The notes beneath the pieces were generated by a model. It had not been told where the DNA came from. It made no database searches and saw only the letters and a program-made list of their open reading frames with translations. A DNA stretch of 20,417 bases, taken from positions 1-20,417 of IMG/VR virus record IMGVR_UViG_3300022857_000799; one strand, given 5' to 3'. Below, one piece after another: positions 1-7,884 of this stretch (within the stretch, counting starts at the first letter, position 1; every line of letters begins with the position of its first letter). This stretch comes from a virus. The translations under genes were made by a program, and so were the position numbers.

Positions 1-3000
1 CGGATTAATGCCGACAATTACCGACGCGGTGAGGTTTTGGTCGAGGATCTGCACGACGAGAACGTGGTGATCGATAATTTCGGCAAGATTCAGTTTATCG
101 ATCCAGTAATCTACATTCGGCCCGAGAAGCTGAAGAGTGGGCGGTCGGAACTTTTTGATAAAGACGAAATGGAGGGTAAGGGCGACAATGTTGTGGTTCC
201 CGAGGTGACTCCGGTGCAAAAGGCCAAGCTAAAAAATACCCTACTTTTCCCGTTTTTGGGCAACAAGTCGGCGATCAGCGGGAAGCTGGCAGGGGTGATC
301 CTATCGGGTGCCGAGGGGGTGAATCTGGTAGGTGACATGATGGCTGGTGCCGGGTTCTACGGCAATGTGCTCAATCGGTTAGGGTATCGCGGGGTTGCCA
401 AGGTCCACAACGAGTGGAATGGGCTACGTGCTGCGACCTTTGCCGCAATTAAGAGCGACGTGGAGGGGGTGATCAAGGCTCAGGAGCGGTGGGTGGATGT
501 ATTTGACCAATTGGACGCTGAGACGTCTGCTGATGGTCGTCCAGAGAACGAACGCCTGCAGGAGTTGGTTCGCAAGATTGATGCTGCTGCTCGAGAAGTG
601 CTCATACCGCTTTTGCCGGAGAATGCTTCGCAACTGGTCAAGACTGCGCCGATTGCTATGCCCCAAACGGCGGAGGTGGCCGGCCTGTATCTGGCGCTTC
701 AGAACATCACGGATTTGGGTAAACCGGTAGAGCTGGAGTTTGCAAAGAAGGATGGTTCGCTGAAACCATTAATCACGAAGCGTGGAGTTCGGGCCCAATA
801 CCGGAAGGGCGAAACCTACGCGAATCTGTTACGGCAATACTCGCAGAACATGGCCGAGACCCAGGTGGAGCAAGGAGACGGATACGAGAAGCTGGCCGAT
901 CGGGCCGGTCCTGATACGTTTTTCATGCTGGATCCGGGCTATTCTGGGGATTCCAGCAACTACGCCACTCCGTTGGAGGCTCAGACTAGTCGAGAGGCGT
1001 TTCAAGGTCTCATCAATGGTCCGGTATTCGACGCCTGGAAGAAGGGAGCCAAGCTGCTCATCACAAATAACTGGGACGGAGGAACCGTCTTGCAACTGCG
1101 CCGGCTTGGGTTCACGGTTCTAAAGGAAACCAGAGGATCGGGAGCACTCGAGCTGGTGGCTTTCAATTATGATCCGCAATCAGGACAACTCTATGATCTC
1201 GAAGGCAAAACCCGACAAGAAGTCGAGGGACGAAGCGTGGCGGAAGTCGAACCGGTCAGTGACGAAGGGCGCGTTTCAGGAGAAGAACCTGCCGCTGAGC
1301 GACGGGGAGAACGAAATCCTAAACAGCAAACCGCCCAGCCAGTGGCCGATCGATCTTCGGAAACGCCACGACAAGACGCACCTGAGTCTAAAACAAAGCG
1401 ATCCGGTAGTGAGCGAGTAGAGACTAATTCCTCGCGTGAATCGGTGGACGATCAGGCGGCGGTAACGGAGGGGCTTGCGGCGTTACGTCGGCGGGTTCCC
1501 TCCTCGGTTAAGGAGATTGTCGCAAATCAGAACTTTGAGCAGAATGGCCGCAAAATCCAGGGACGTCCTGACTTGGCAAATCCTGCGGAGGATTCTGAAT
1601 CTCGTAGCGTAGTCGACGCAGTTGACGAGGCCATGAAACCTGGACGTGAGCGTGAAACGGTCGAAATGTGGGACAAAGCGGCACAGGAGCGGCTAGACAA
1701 GGACCGGGTGGGCTACGTTAGGGAGTTGATCGATCGCGCCAACGATGGCCGTGGGTTCGATGATCCGGTGCAGACTCGTGCGGCTCAGATGATCGTCAAC
1801 GACTTGGTTCAGGACGCTGTATCGAGTGGCGATGCCCAGAAGATGAAGGACGCGCAGGCGGTGGTGCTCGCGTATCGGGTGACTGGAACCGAACAGGGGC
1901 GAGCATTGGCTGCTCGTCGTGATCCCCACAAAACTCCCGAGGAACGGTTTTCGGAGTTCATCGCGTCGTCGCTGTTTCTACCGAAGGCATCGGTTCGCAA
2001 AAACCTTTCTGACTCGTGGTCGGCGTCCGCCAAAGCGCGAGAGGTCGATCGTCTGCGCAACAAGATTGCGGATCTGGAGGCTGCGAAGCTCGGGACCGTG
2101 GTTGGTGCACCGGGCACTCCTGGGCAGGATAAGACCTTGGCCAATATGCGGCTGAAGTTGGGTGAAGCGATGCAACGTTCCAGCCAGCAGGAGATCGCTA
2201 AGAAGGCGGTTGATGGTCGCATGGCTAAGGTTGAGGCGGCGTTCCGTAAGATGGGTATCACGCTCGATCACATTTTCAATGGTGAGGCGTATTTGAAGCT
2301 GCGTGGAAACAAGTTGGTTGATTCGGCGATGAACAAGGCCGGCTACGATGCGAAAAAGAAACGGGTTGTCGGCCTGATTCGACGGGGTTGGTCGGATTCC
2401 GATGTCGCCCGTCGCACGGATCAGAATGTATCTGCGGTGGTCAAGGTTCGCTCTGAGATTATTGCGGCTACTCGTGCAAGATTGGAAACGCTCGGCGACG
2501 CTGCTTTGGATCCGGACAAGCTCGATGCTGCGACGCTGGGTTCTGCTCGGGCTGACCTGAAATCTGGCACGTCTGGGGGGCTATCGGCAGCGGAGCGCCA
2601 GAAGAGAATCGATTTGATGCTCTCACGGATGGGGCTGATCGAGAACAAGGAGGCAGTGATTCGGACCGAAAAGGCGCAGGCAAAGCGTCGGCGCAGAAGC
2701 AATGCAAAGCCTAAACGCAAAGCGACACCGTTTCCGGCCAACGCAAAGCCGGGGAGCGTCGAGTTTCCTGCTGGTGCTGATGGGCAACGTCCCGACGACT
2801 TTGGAAACACGCAGCTCGGGCTCGGTGAGGATGCTGATATGGCTCCACCGGTGTTCGATATTTCGGATCCGGCACAGGTGGCCCAGGTCGCGAGAACGAT
2901 TCAGATAGCTGACAGCGGCGCGTTCGATATGCTGTTTGAGTTTTGGATCAATTCGATTTTGTCCGGTCCTTTGACGCAGGGTGCAAATGTCGTCGGTAAC

Positions 3001-4698
3001 TCGTTTAACACGGTTTGGGACATGGGGGTGAAGCGCATGGGCGAGGCGATTCTTAACGCGGCAGTCAAGGATCCAACGGCGCCACAGCTCGGCGAGTTTA
3101 AGTGGATGCTCAAGGGGATGAATAAGTCGTTAGCCGGGGCATGGGCTGCTGCGGTGAATACGTGGGCAACCGAGCAGAATATTTACACCAGTTCGATTCT
3201 GAATAGTCAGCTTGAGATTAACCCTGTTTTCGATAAGGCAGGCGGGATCAAGGCGGCGATTCCGGGCAAGACTGGTCGGGTTGTGCGTCTTCCTGGCCGG
3301 CTGTTGATGGCGACGGATGCGTTCTTTAAGGCGGCGATCGCTCGGACGCACGTGGCTGCGGAAGCATACCGCTTGGGTAAGTCATCAAAAAAGAAGGGGG
3401 CGGCATTGGTTTCGTTTATTGAGGCGGAGATTGATACGCCGGGGTCGGAGTCTTGGCGTAAGGCGCTGCTGCTTGCGAACGAGTTGACCTTTCAGGATGA
3501 TCATGATGGGACGCGGATGGGTAAATGGATGACCTACCTGTCGAAGGCGCGGGAGTTGGAGGTTCCGGGTGGGATCAAGCCTTTGCGGTTTGTGATGCCG
3601 TTTATTCGGACGCCGTGGAACATCTTCCAGCAGGGTATCCGTCAGTCGCCGGTTGGCGCGGTGGCTTTCGCTGCTAGGATAGGCAGTGCTGGGCTTTACC
3701 GCATCAAGGATGGGCGACCAGTGGCGGTCAGCTACCCGACTCCTCTGCTGATCAAGCACACGGTAGAGCAGGTGCTTGCTTGGTCGATGGCCGGTTTACT
3801 TTATGGGGCTGCAGCCGGAGACGACGACGATGAGGACAAGCAGTTTTTGATCACTGGGTCTTTGCCGAGCGATCGGATTTCCCAGCGCAATCTCGACCGA
3901 CGAGTGGGTCTGGCACCTTACGCCATTCGATTTGGTGGCGCACAGGTCAGTTATTCGCGGATTGAGCCTTTAGCGACGATGCTGGGGCTTGGGGTGGATA
4001 TGCTCTCTCGTTTGAAGTCAGGTGAGTCTGGGTTTGAGTCGTTTGGGGCGTTCATGTCTGCTTTGGGTGACTCGGTGGATTCCAAGACTTTTCTGCGGGG
4101 TTGGTCGGACCTTGCAGGCGCCATGTCAGGAGAGTCTCGGTTTACGAGCTTTGTTGCGTCCCAGTTATCGACGCTGATACCAAACCTTTTTCGTCAACCA
4201 GTTCGACAGCTTGATGGTGTCTATCGCGAGCGGGAGCATGGACTATTTGCCGAGGTGGTCCAGAATGTCTATGGGCCGGCCGGGTCTCCAAAAATCGACC
4301 CGTATGGCGAGGAGGTTGAACGTCGAGGAGGGTCGTTATGGCGCATGCTGGTGCCGATCGAGGTGGGCAAAATCCCCGAGTTGAATCGAGTGGATCAGCT
4401 TTTGCTGAATTATCGGCAAACGGCGGACGATCCGCAGTCGTGGGCACCATCCAACCTGCAGAAATCTATCACGGTGAATGGGGAGCGTCGCACTTTGTCC
4501 GGCAAGGTGCTGGAGGAATATAGCCGACGCTCAGGGAAGATGGCGGCTCGTTTGCTGCAATCTGTCTCGCTTAATGTCAGCCGTCCTACCTCCCAGGATG
4601 TGGAGAAAATTCGTAGGGCATTTACCTTAGCTCGAGCCAATGTGCGCCGGGATATGTTTTTTGGAACTAGCGCGGATCGCTTTGCTGATCAAAATTGA
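1..4698 (+). CDS. Large polyvalent protein: kinase-like C-lobe, D12-type methyltransferase fold, LPD38-like region (5' partial)
   Basis: The frame is open to base 1, so the protein is longer than the 1565 codons seen; a TTG at base 37 is not a convincing start. Numbering codons from base 1, VEDLHDENVVIDNFGK (14-29) plus IDP at 33-35 matches the catalytic loop and metal Asp of APH/polyvalent-type kinases (Asp16, His18, Asn21, Asp34). Codons about 80-390 look like a Dam/D12 adenine methyltransferase: PFLGNKS (motif X-like), DMMAGAGFYGN (SAM-binding motif I), and DPGY where DPPY is usual. A low-complexity linker (about 400-490) and a charged helical middle follow, including GTEQGRALAARRDP. The C-terminal third has FWINSILSGPLTQGANVVGN and PLRFVMPFIRTPWNIFQQG, as in LPD38 regions of polyvalent proteins, plus one hydrophobic segment (about 1248-1275). 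Such proteins are thought to be packaged and injected with phage DNA to act early in the host. The family call is firm; enzymatic activity is unproven. Confidence 0.85.
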   Translation, partial: RINADNYRRGEVLVEDLHDENVVIDNFGKIQFIDPVIYIRPEKLKSGRSELFDKDEMEGKGDNVVVPEVTPVQKAKLKNTLLFPFLGNKSAISGKLAGVILSGAEGVNLVGDMMAGAGFYGNVLNRLGYRGVAKVHNEWNGLRAATFAAIKSDVEGVIKAQERWVDVFDQLDAETSADGRPENERLQELVRKIDAAAREVLIPLLPENASQLVKTAPIAMPQTAEVAGLYLALQNITDLGKPVELEFAKKDGSLKPLITKRGVRAQYRKGETYANLLRQYSQNMAETQVEQGDGYEKLADRAGPDTFFMLDPGYSGDSSNYATPLEAQTSREAFQGLINGPVFDAWKKGAKLLITNNWDGGTVLQLRRLGFTVLKETRGSGALELVAFNYDPQSGQLYDLEGKTRQEVEGRSVAEVEPVSDEGRVSGEEPAAERRGERNPKQQTAQPVADRSSETPRQDAPESKTKRSGSERVETNSSRESVDDQAAVTEGLAALRRRVPSSVKEIVANQNFEQNGRKIQGRPDLANPAEDSESRSVVDAVDEAMKPGRERETVEMWDKAAQERLDKDRVGYVRELIDRANDGRGFDDPVQTRAAQMIVNDLVQDAVSSGDAQKMKDAQAVVLAYRVTGTEQGRALAARRDPHKTPEERFSEFIASSLFLPKASVRKNLSDSWSASAKAREVDRLRNKIADLEAAKLGTVVGAPGTPGQDKTLANMRLKLGEAMQRSSQQEIAKKAVDGRMAKVEAAFRKMGITLDHIFNGEAYLKLRGNKLVDSAMNKAGYDAKKKRVVGLIRRGWSDSDVARRTDQNVSAVVKVRSEIIAATRARLETLGDAALDPDKLDAATLGSARADLKSGTSGGLSAAERQKRIDLMLSRMGLIENKEAVIRTEKAQAKRRRRSNAKPKRKATPFPANAKPGSVEFPAGADGQRPDDFGNTQLGLGEDADMAPPVFDISDPAQVAQVARTIQIADSGAFDMLFEFWINSILSGPLTQGANVVGNSFNTVWDMGVKRMGEAILNAAVKDPTAPQLGEFKWMLKGMNKSLAGAWAAAVNTWATEQNIYTSSILNSQLEINPVFDKAGGIKAAIPGKTGRVVRLPGRLLMATDAFFKAAIARTHVAAEAYRLGKSSKKKGAALVSFIEAEIDTPGSESWRKALLLANELTFQDDHDGTRMGKWMTYLSKARELEVPGGIKPLRFVMPFIRTPWNIFQQGIRQSPVGAVAFAARIGSAGLYRIKDGRPVAVSYPTPLLIKHTVEQVLAWSMAGLLYGAAAGDDDDEDKQFLITGSLPSDRISQRNLDRRVGLAPYAIRFGGAQVSYSRIEPLATMLGLGVDMLSRLKSGESGFESFGAFMSALGDSVDSKTFLRGWSDLAGAMSGESRFTSFVASQLSTLIPNLFRQPVRQLDGVYREREHGLFAEVVQNVYGPAGSPKIDPYGEEVERRGGSLWRMLVPIEVGKIPELNRVDQLLLNYRQTADDPQSWAPSNLQKSITVNGERRTLSGKVLEEYSRRSGKMAARLLQSVSLNVSRPTSQDVEKIRRAFTLARANVRRDMFFGTSADRFADQN

Positions 4699-4713
4699 TT
4701 GAAAATCAACGTT
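4695..4713. promoter_or_regulatory. Small palindrome and AAAATCAACGTT motif before the portal gene
   Basis: TTGATT-GAA-AATCAA forms a 6-bp inverted repeat across the end of the polyvalent gene. The overlapping 12-mer AAAATCAACGTT (4702-4713) recurs at 13698-13709, again in a gap just upstream of a plus-strand gene. It could be an operator, promoter element or RNA hairpin. No good -10 box follows at the right distance. The function is a guess. Confidence 0.25.
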
Positions 4714-4732
4714 TAACGGGAGAGAACAAATC

Positions 4733-6940
4733 ATGGCAGAACACGGACAACTCGAAGTTTTACAGGATCGCATCAGCGGGGTGGAGGCTCCCCCGCATGT
4801 TGATAGCACAACTGGACAACTTACGCCACGCGTTGCTTTCCCGTCCGTGCTTCAGCTCACCTATGATCAGGAGCTTGCGCTGGTGGATCATGCGATGACC
4901 CGGCTCGACGATATGGAAAAGGCGATGGGCCGCACGGACGTCATTGAGGACGAGTGGTGGAAGGGGGAGGGCGTTTCCTCCAATTCAATAGAAGGCGCGG
5001 CCGAGAGCTGGATGGGTCGACGTTCACGTTTTGAGGCACTGTTTGAGAACCGGGTGGACTGGCGACCGTATTCATTGCCGTCGCCGAATATCTTTGAGGA
5101 GTCGAACTTGGTTGTTCCGATCTCGCGCCGGATCTGCCGTCAGATGATTGCTCGAGCTCAGAACTATTTCTTTGCCACCGATCCTTGGTTTAATGCTACG
5201 CCGGAGGGGATGGAGGATGGGGAGTTGGCGGATCAGATCGATCGTTATGCCAAGTGGAAACTGAACCTGATAGGTTCAAAACGGGGCAAGGAGCGGATCG
5301 TCAAGCGTGCCATGCTACTCGGTGAGTGCGTGGTCAAAACCACTTATCAGACGCGTGATCAAATCTATGAGACGATGGTCAAGGCTCTAGTGGGCGCGGA
5401 GGGTGAGGCTATCCTGGATGCTAACGGGGAGATGATCTTGGAGCGTGCGGACTGGATCGACACGGAAACTCCGGGGCTCCGGGTGTTGGGTAGTGATGGG
5501 GTGACGCAAGAACCGGAGGCGCCGGTTTACACCGATCAGAAAATAACTAAGCGGCATGTGATATTTGAGGGTCCAGAATCGCTCCCAATCTACTACAAGG
5601 ATTTCTTGGCTCCCCTCGATGCTTTTGATCTCCAGCAGGCGGACTGCATCGCGCATTTGTATGACCGCAGAGTCATGGATCTGGTCGATACTTACGCAAA
5701 GCATGGGGTATTCCGCGGCACGGATACCCAACGTTTCGAGCAGATGAAGCGCACGGTAGACGCCATGCGGACGATGCTCGATAACAACTCAGAGCCGAAG
5801 AGTGGGTCTGCTCGTAATCGGGACGAGGAGGAGGAGGAGGACGATGCTGAATATTCCGGCGGCGGTCAGCCTATCGTGGAGATGGCCGAGGTGATGCTTT
5901 GGTATGATGCCAATGGGGACGGCATACTTGAGAACATCGTTCTGCTGCTTGATCGCAAGAACCGGCTCCCTGTGCATTATAATTACGTGGCGAATATGTC
6001 ACCAGATGGCTTGCGGCCGGTGGCGGTGGTGCGAGTTAACGAGGTGGACGACCGTTGGTATGGGCAGGGCGTCATGGAGATGTTTGACTCTACCCAGACG
6101 ATCGTGGATCTGCTGGTGAACCGGTGGAACCTGAGCCAATCGAAGGCAGGGCGAGTTGATTTCTGGGATCCTTCGAAGGTGCTAGAGGGGCGCGACGATC
6201 CGAACCTTTGCCTGAATTGGGGGCAGTCCTACACGACAGTGCCGGGAGTTGATGTGACCAAAGTGTTACAGTCTGTTTACCTGAACGACGTAAAATTTGA
6301 GGCGCTCAAGGATATGCTCGAGTTTTTCATGCAGATGGGGATGAACGAGTCGGGCGTGACGAATGCGAATGATGGGGCAGCTCTGGGCATGGATACCGCG
6401 AAGTTGGCTACCGGGATCCGCAATATTGAGAAGGCCGGCGAGGAGTTGTTTGCGCCGTTCCTTTCGGACCTGGAGCCGGGTCTTACCGATGTGCTCAAGA
6501 GTGAGATTCTAGTGCTTCTGGCTAACCTGAACAAGCCAGAGGTATTCAGCTACTTTGAGGGGCGAGAGCAGATTACTGCGACGATCGACCCGGCTGACGT
6601 GAGCGATGTGAATATGAATGTGACCATGTTCATGACGCGCTACAAGGGAGAGCAGAAATTTCAGCAGATGTCGCAGGTTGCTGAAATCATTGAACGGTTT
6701 TACATGCTGGATCCGTTGGTCCAGGTGCACGTGGCCGAATACTACCGCGGTATGATCAAGGCGCTCGACCAGAAGATCAATGTGGACGAGCTGATTGTGC
6801 CTTTGCCACCGTTGCCGCCCGAGCAGGCGATCAACAGTGGGAAGGGGCCGCAGCCTAAGAGGGAGATGGTGACTCGTCCGAAGCCTTCGGCGGCTCCGTC
6901 TCAGTTGGACTCATCTTATCAGCCTTCGGCAGGTGGTTAG
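4733..6940 (+). CDS. Portal protein
   Basis: This 735-residue protein has the length and layout of large podovirus/N4-group portals. The portal is the dodecameric ring at one capsid vertex through which DNA enters and leaves. Visible features are an N-terminal helical region; NLVVPISRRICRQMIARAQN (about 124-143); the portal-typical segment KRAMLLGECVVKTTYQ near residue 190; an acidic insert DEEEEEDDAEYSGGG (about 364-378); and a conserved-looking core with DRWYGQGVMEMFDSTQTIVD near 440-460. A long helical C-terminal half (LATGIRNIEKAGEELFAPFL) probably forms stem and crown, and the tail is Pro-rich. The ATG is preceded by GGGAGAG at 4718-4724 with good spacing. Position between the polyvalent gene and, beyond the minus-strand block, scaffold and capsid supports the call. 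The last 86 bases overlap an antisense gene. Confidence 0.85.
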   Translation: MAEHGQLEVLQDRISGVEAPPHVDSTTGQLTPRVAFPSVLQLTYDQELALVDHAMTRLDDMEKAMGRTDVIEDEWWKGEGVSSNSIEGAAESWMGRRSRFEALFENRVDWRPYSLPSPNIFEESNLVVPISRRICRQMIARAQNYFFATDPWFNATPEGMEDGELADQIDRYAKWKLNLIGSKRGKERIVKRAMLLGECVVKTTYQTRDQIYETMVKALVGAEGEAILDANGEMILERADWIDTETPGLRVLGSDGVTQEPEAPVYTDQKITKRHVIFEGPESLPIYYKDFLAPLDAFDLQQADCIAHLYDRRVMDLVDTYAKHGVFRGTDTQRFEQMKRTVDAMRTMLDNNSEPKSGSARNRDEEEEEDDAEYSGGGQPIVEMAEVMLWYDANGDGILENIVLLLDRKNRLPVHYNYVANMSPDGLRPVAVVRVNEVDDRWYGQGVMEMFDSTQTIVDLLVNRWNLSQSKAGRVDFWDPSKVLEGRDDPNLCLNWGQSYTTVPGVDVTKVLQSVYLNDVKFEALKDMLEFFMQMGMNESGVTNANDGAALGMDTAKLATGIRNIEKAGEELFAPFLSDLEPGLTDVLKSEILVLLANLNKPEVFSYFEGREQITATIDPADVSDVNMNVTMFMTRYKGEQKFQQMSQVAEIIERFYMLDPLVQVHVAEYYRGMIKALDQKINVDELIVPLPPLPPEQAINSGKGPQPKREMVTRPKPSAAPSQLDSSYQPSAGG

Positions 6941-7220
6941 CTGATTCCATGCTTAGAACGAGGTCTCGGCGGGCTCTTTCGAGCATAGATTTGGCGCGCT
7001 TGATGTCCTCGGGTTTGCCGTAGTTGAGGGCATCGATGGCGCCGTCGACGTAGGCCATTGTGGAGGCAGTGCTGTCGCACAGCGTAAATGCCGCTTTGCT
7101 GATGTGCTCGGCTTCGTCGGTGAGTTGGGCGAGGGACTTGCGCTCGGGTTTGATTTTGAGCGATGCGATCACTCGGGCGTAGCATTGCTTGAGGGCGGTG
7201 TAGGCATGGCCTGGCACCAT
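6855..7220 (-). CDS. Small helical protein of unknown function (121 aa)
   Basis: I do not recognise this protein. It is predicted helical: ALKQCYARVIASLKIKPERK, then LAQLTDEAEHISKAAF, YVDGAIDALNYGKPEDIKRA and a charged helix KSMLERARRDLVLS, ending in a Pro/Ser/Glu-rich tail. The chosen ATG has a clear CAGGAGA five bases upstream on the minus strand. An ATG 69 bases further upstream (7289) gives 23 more residues but has no such site, and extending to 7577 would run through three tRNA genes. Its last 86 bases lie antisense to the 3' end of the portal gene (tail-to-tail). It is the last gene of the minus-strand block, about 100 bases downstream of the tRNA-Ser. Four coherent helices and the good ribosome site argue that it is real. 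Confidence 0.65.
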   Translation of the reverse strand: MVPGHAYTALKQCYARVIASLKIKPERKSLAQLTDEAEHISKAAFTLCDSTASTMAYVDGAIDALNYGKPEDIKRAKSMLERARRDLVLSMESANHLPKADKMSPTETEPPKASDESPSPS

Positions 7221-7320
7221 TGAGTCTCCTGGCGCTGGGTTGATGTTAACCGGCTGCGTTTTTTGGTCTTTTATGCTGCGATCTTTCATAATCTGTGGGG
7301 TTCTGGATTGTAGTGGAGAC

Positions 7321-7411
7321 TGGCGGAAGGAGGAGGAGTCGAACCCCACCCGATTAAACGAGACCTGGGTTTCAAAGCCAGTCGCGGGCCTACCCCACTG
7401 CTTCACCTTCC
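7321..7411 (-). tRNA. tRNA-Ser (anticodon TGA), class II with long variable arm
   Basis: The acceptor pairs GGAAGG with CCTTCC, followed by discriminator G and an encoded CCA. The anticodon loop TTTGAAA reads TGA (Ser, UCA codons) on stem CTGG/CCAG. A variable arm pairs CTCG with CGGG around TTTAAT, and the T arm has GGGGTTCGACTCC. The 91-base length fits class II. Odd points are T-T at pair 7-66, C-C at 31-39, a poor pair at the base of the T stem, and a D arm that does not fold in the usual 3-4 bp way. The T arm fixes the orientation, so this is not a TCA (Sec) tRNA. Confidence 0.75.
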
Positions 7412-7416
7412 TAAAC

Positions 7417-7492
7417 TGGAGCACCCGGCAGGAATCGAACCCGCAACCTACGATATACAAAAACGTCGCTCTACCATTTGAGCTACGAGTGC
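7417..7492 (-). tRNA. tRNA-Thr (anticodon TGT)
   Basis: This is a standard 76-base cloverleaf with encoded CCA. Acceptor GCACTCG pairs with CGGGTGC (one G-T). The D arm is GCTC-AAATGGTA-GAGC. Anticodon stem ACGTT/ATCGT has one T-T mismatch around loop TTTGTAT (anticodon TGT, Thr ACA). The T arm is GCGGG-TTCGATT-CCTGC and the discriminator is T. It lies five bases from the tRNA-Ser and six from the tRNA-Met, so the three are probably processed from one transcript. Confidence 0.9.
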
Positions 7493-7498
7493 ATAAAT

Positions 7499-7573
7499 TG
7501 GAAGCAGGGGACGGAATCGAACCGACGACTTCTGGTTTATGAGGCCAGTGATCTACCACTGATCTACCCTGCA
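7499..7573 (-). tRNA. tRNA with anticodon CAT (Met, or Ile2)
   Basis: Encoded CCA; acceptor positions 2-7 GCAGGG pair with CCCTGC, while position 1 (T) faces T72. T8-A9 are present. The D arm is GATC-AGTGGTA-GATC and the anticodon arm is CTGGC-CTCATAA-ACCAG, with a C-A mismatch at the loop end and anticodon CAT. The T loop is TTCGATT on a stem with one T-T mismatch. It could serve as elongator Met, or as an Ile tRNA reading AUA if C34 is lysidinylated. The open 1-72 pair recalls initiators, but the anticodon stem lacks their three G-C pairs. It is the first tRNA in transcription order. Confidence 0.85.
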
Positions 7574-7581
7574 TCAAATAA

Positions 7582-7615
7582 GTTGACCTAAAATCGGGGT
7601 GTCCTAAGAGTCAAC
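7582..7615. promoter_or_regulatory. Inverted repeat GTTGAC/GTCAAC in a divergent gap
   Basis: GTTGAC (7582-7587) and GTCAAC (7610-7615) form a perfect 6-bp inverted repeat with 22 bases between. It lies in the gap between the tRNA cluster (read leftward) and the small plus-strand gene at 7621. Each arm contains TTGAC, so each strand carries a -35-like hexamer, but convincing -10 boxes are missing. A divergent promoter or operator is possible. Confidence 0.25.
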
Positions 7616-7620
7616 AAATA

Positions 7621-7884
7621 ATGGACGTTGATGAACTGAACGATCGGAAAGACAGACGGTTGCGGGAAATCACGAAGCTGACGGAGTGCGATGCGTTTAC
7701 GGGTTACTTCTCGGATCGGTTGCGCGAGCGGCAGAAGGAACTGGAGACGGCGGTGCTGGAGGACGATTCCCTGACTCCTGAGCAACGCGAAATTACGCGG
7801 CGCATGGCGACCGAATACCGGACCTACACGCGCAAGATTGTAAGCACTGACCGGGCATTGGCGTTGCGGCCGGCTATGGGTTAG
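7621..7884 (+). CDS. Small charged helical protein of unknown function (87 aa)
   Basis: No family is recognised. The protein is highly charged and probably all helical: ELNDRKDRRLREITKL, FSDRLRERQKELETAVLEDD, then LTPEQREITRRMATEYRTYT. The 'LTPEQRE..RR...EYR' segment looks like a real helical cap rather than random translation. The start is ATG at 7621; the only possible ribosome site is AAGAG about ten bases upstream, which is weak. It is the only plus-strand gene inside the minus-strand block and meets the glycosyltransferase gene tail-to-tail with a 4-base overlap. It may be a relic of the original plus-strand order between portal and scaffold, or a small regulator. Length and charge would also fit a minor virion or assembly factor. 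Confidence 0.7.
   Translation: MDVDELNDRKDRRLREITKLTECDAFTGYFSDRLRERQKELETAVLEDDSLTPEQREITRRMATEYRTYTRKIVSTDRALALRPAMG

Noticed and set aside
7321-7411. tRNA-Sec (selenocysteine)
   Set aside because: Length, GGAAG start and an almost 8-bp acceptor recall it, but the T arm fixes the strand and the anticodon is TGA, not TCA.
7240-7542. Plus-strand 100-codon frame over the tRNA cluster
   Set aside because: It is the antisense of tRNA genes and has no protein-like features.
6855-7577. A 240-codon minus-strand reading frame
   Set aside because: Its first 85 codons run through three tRNA genes; only the part from 7220, with its own ribosome site, is kept.
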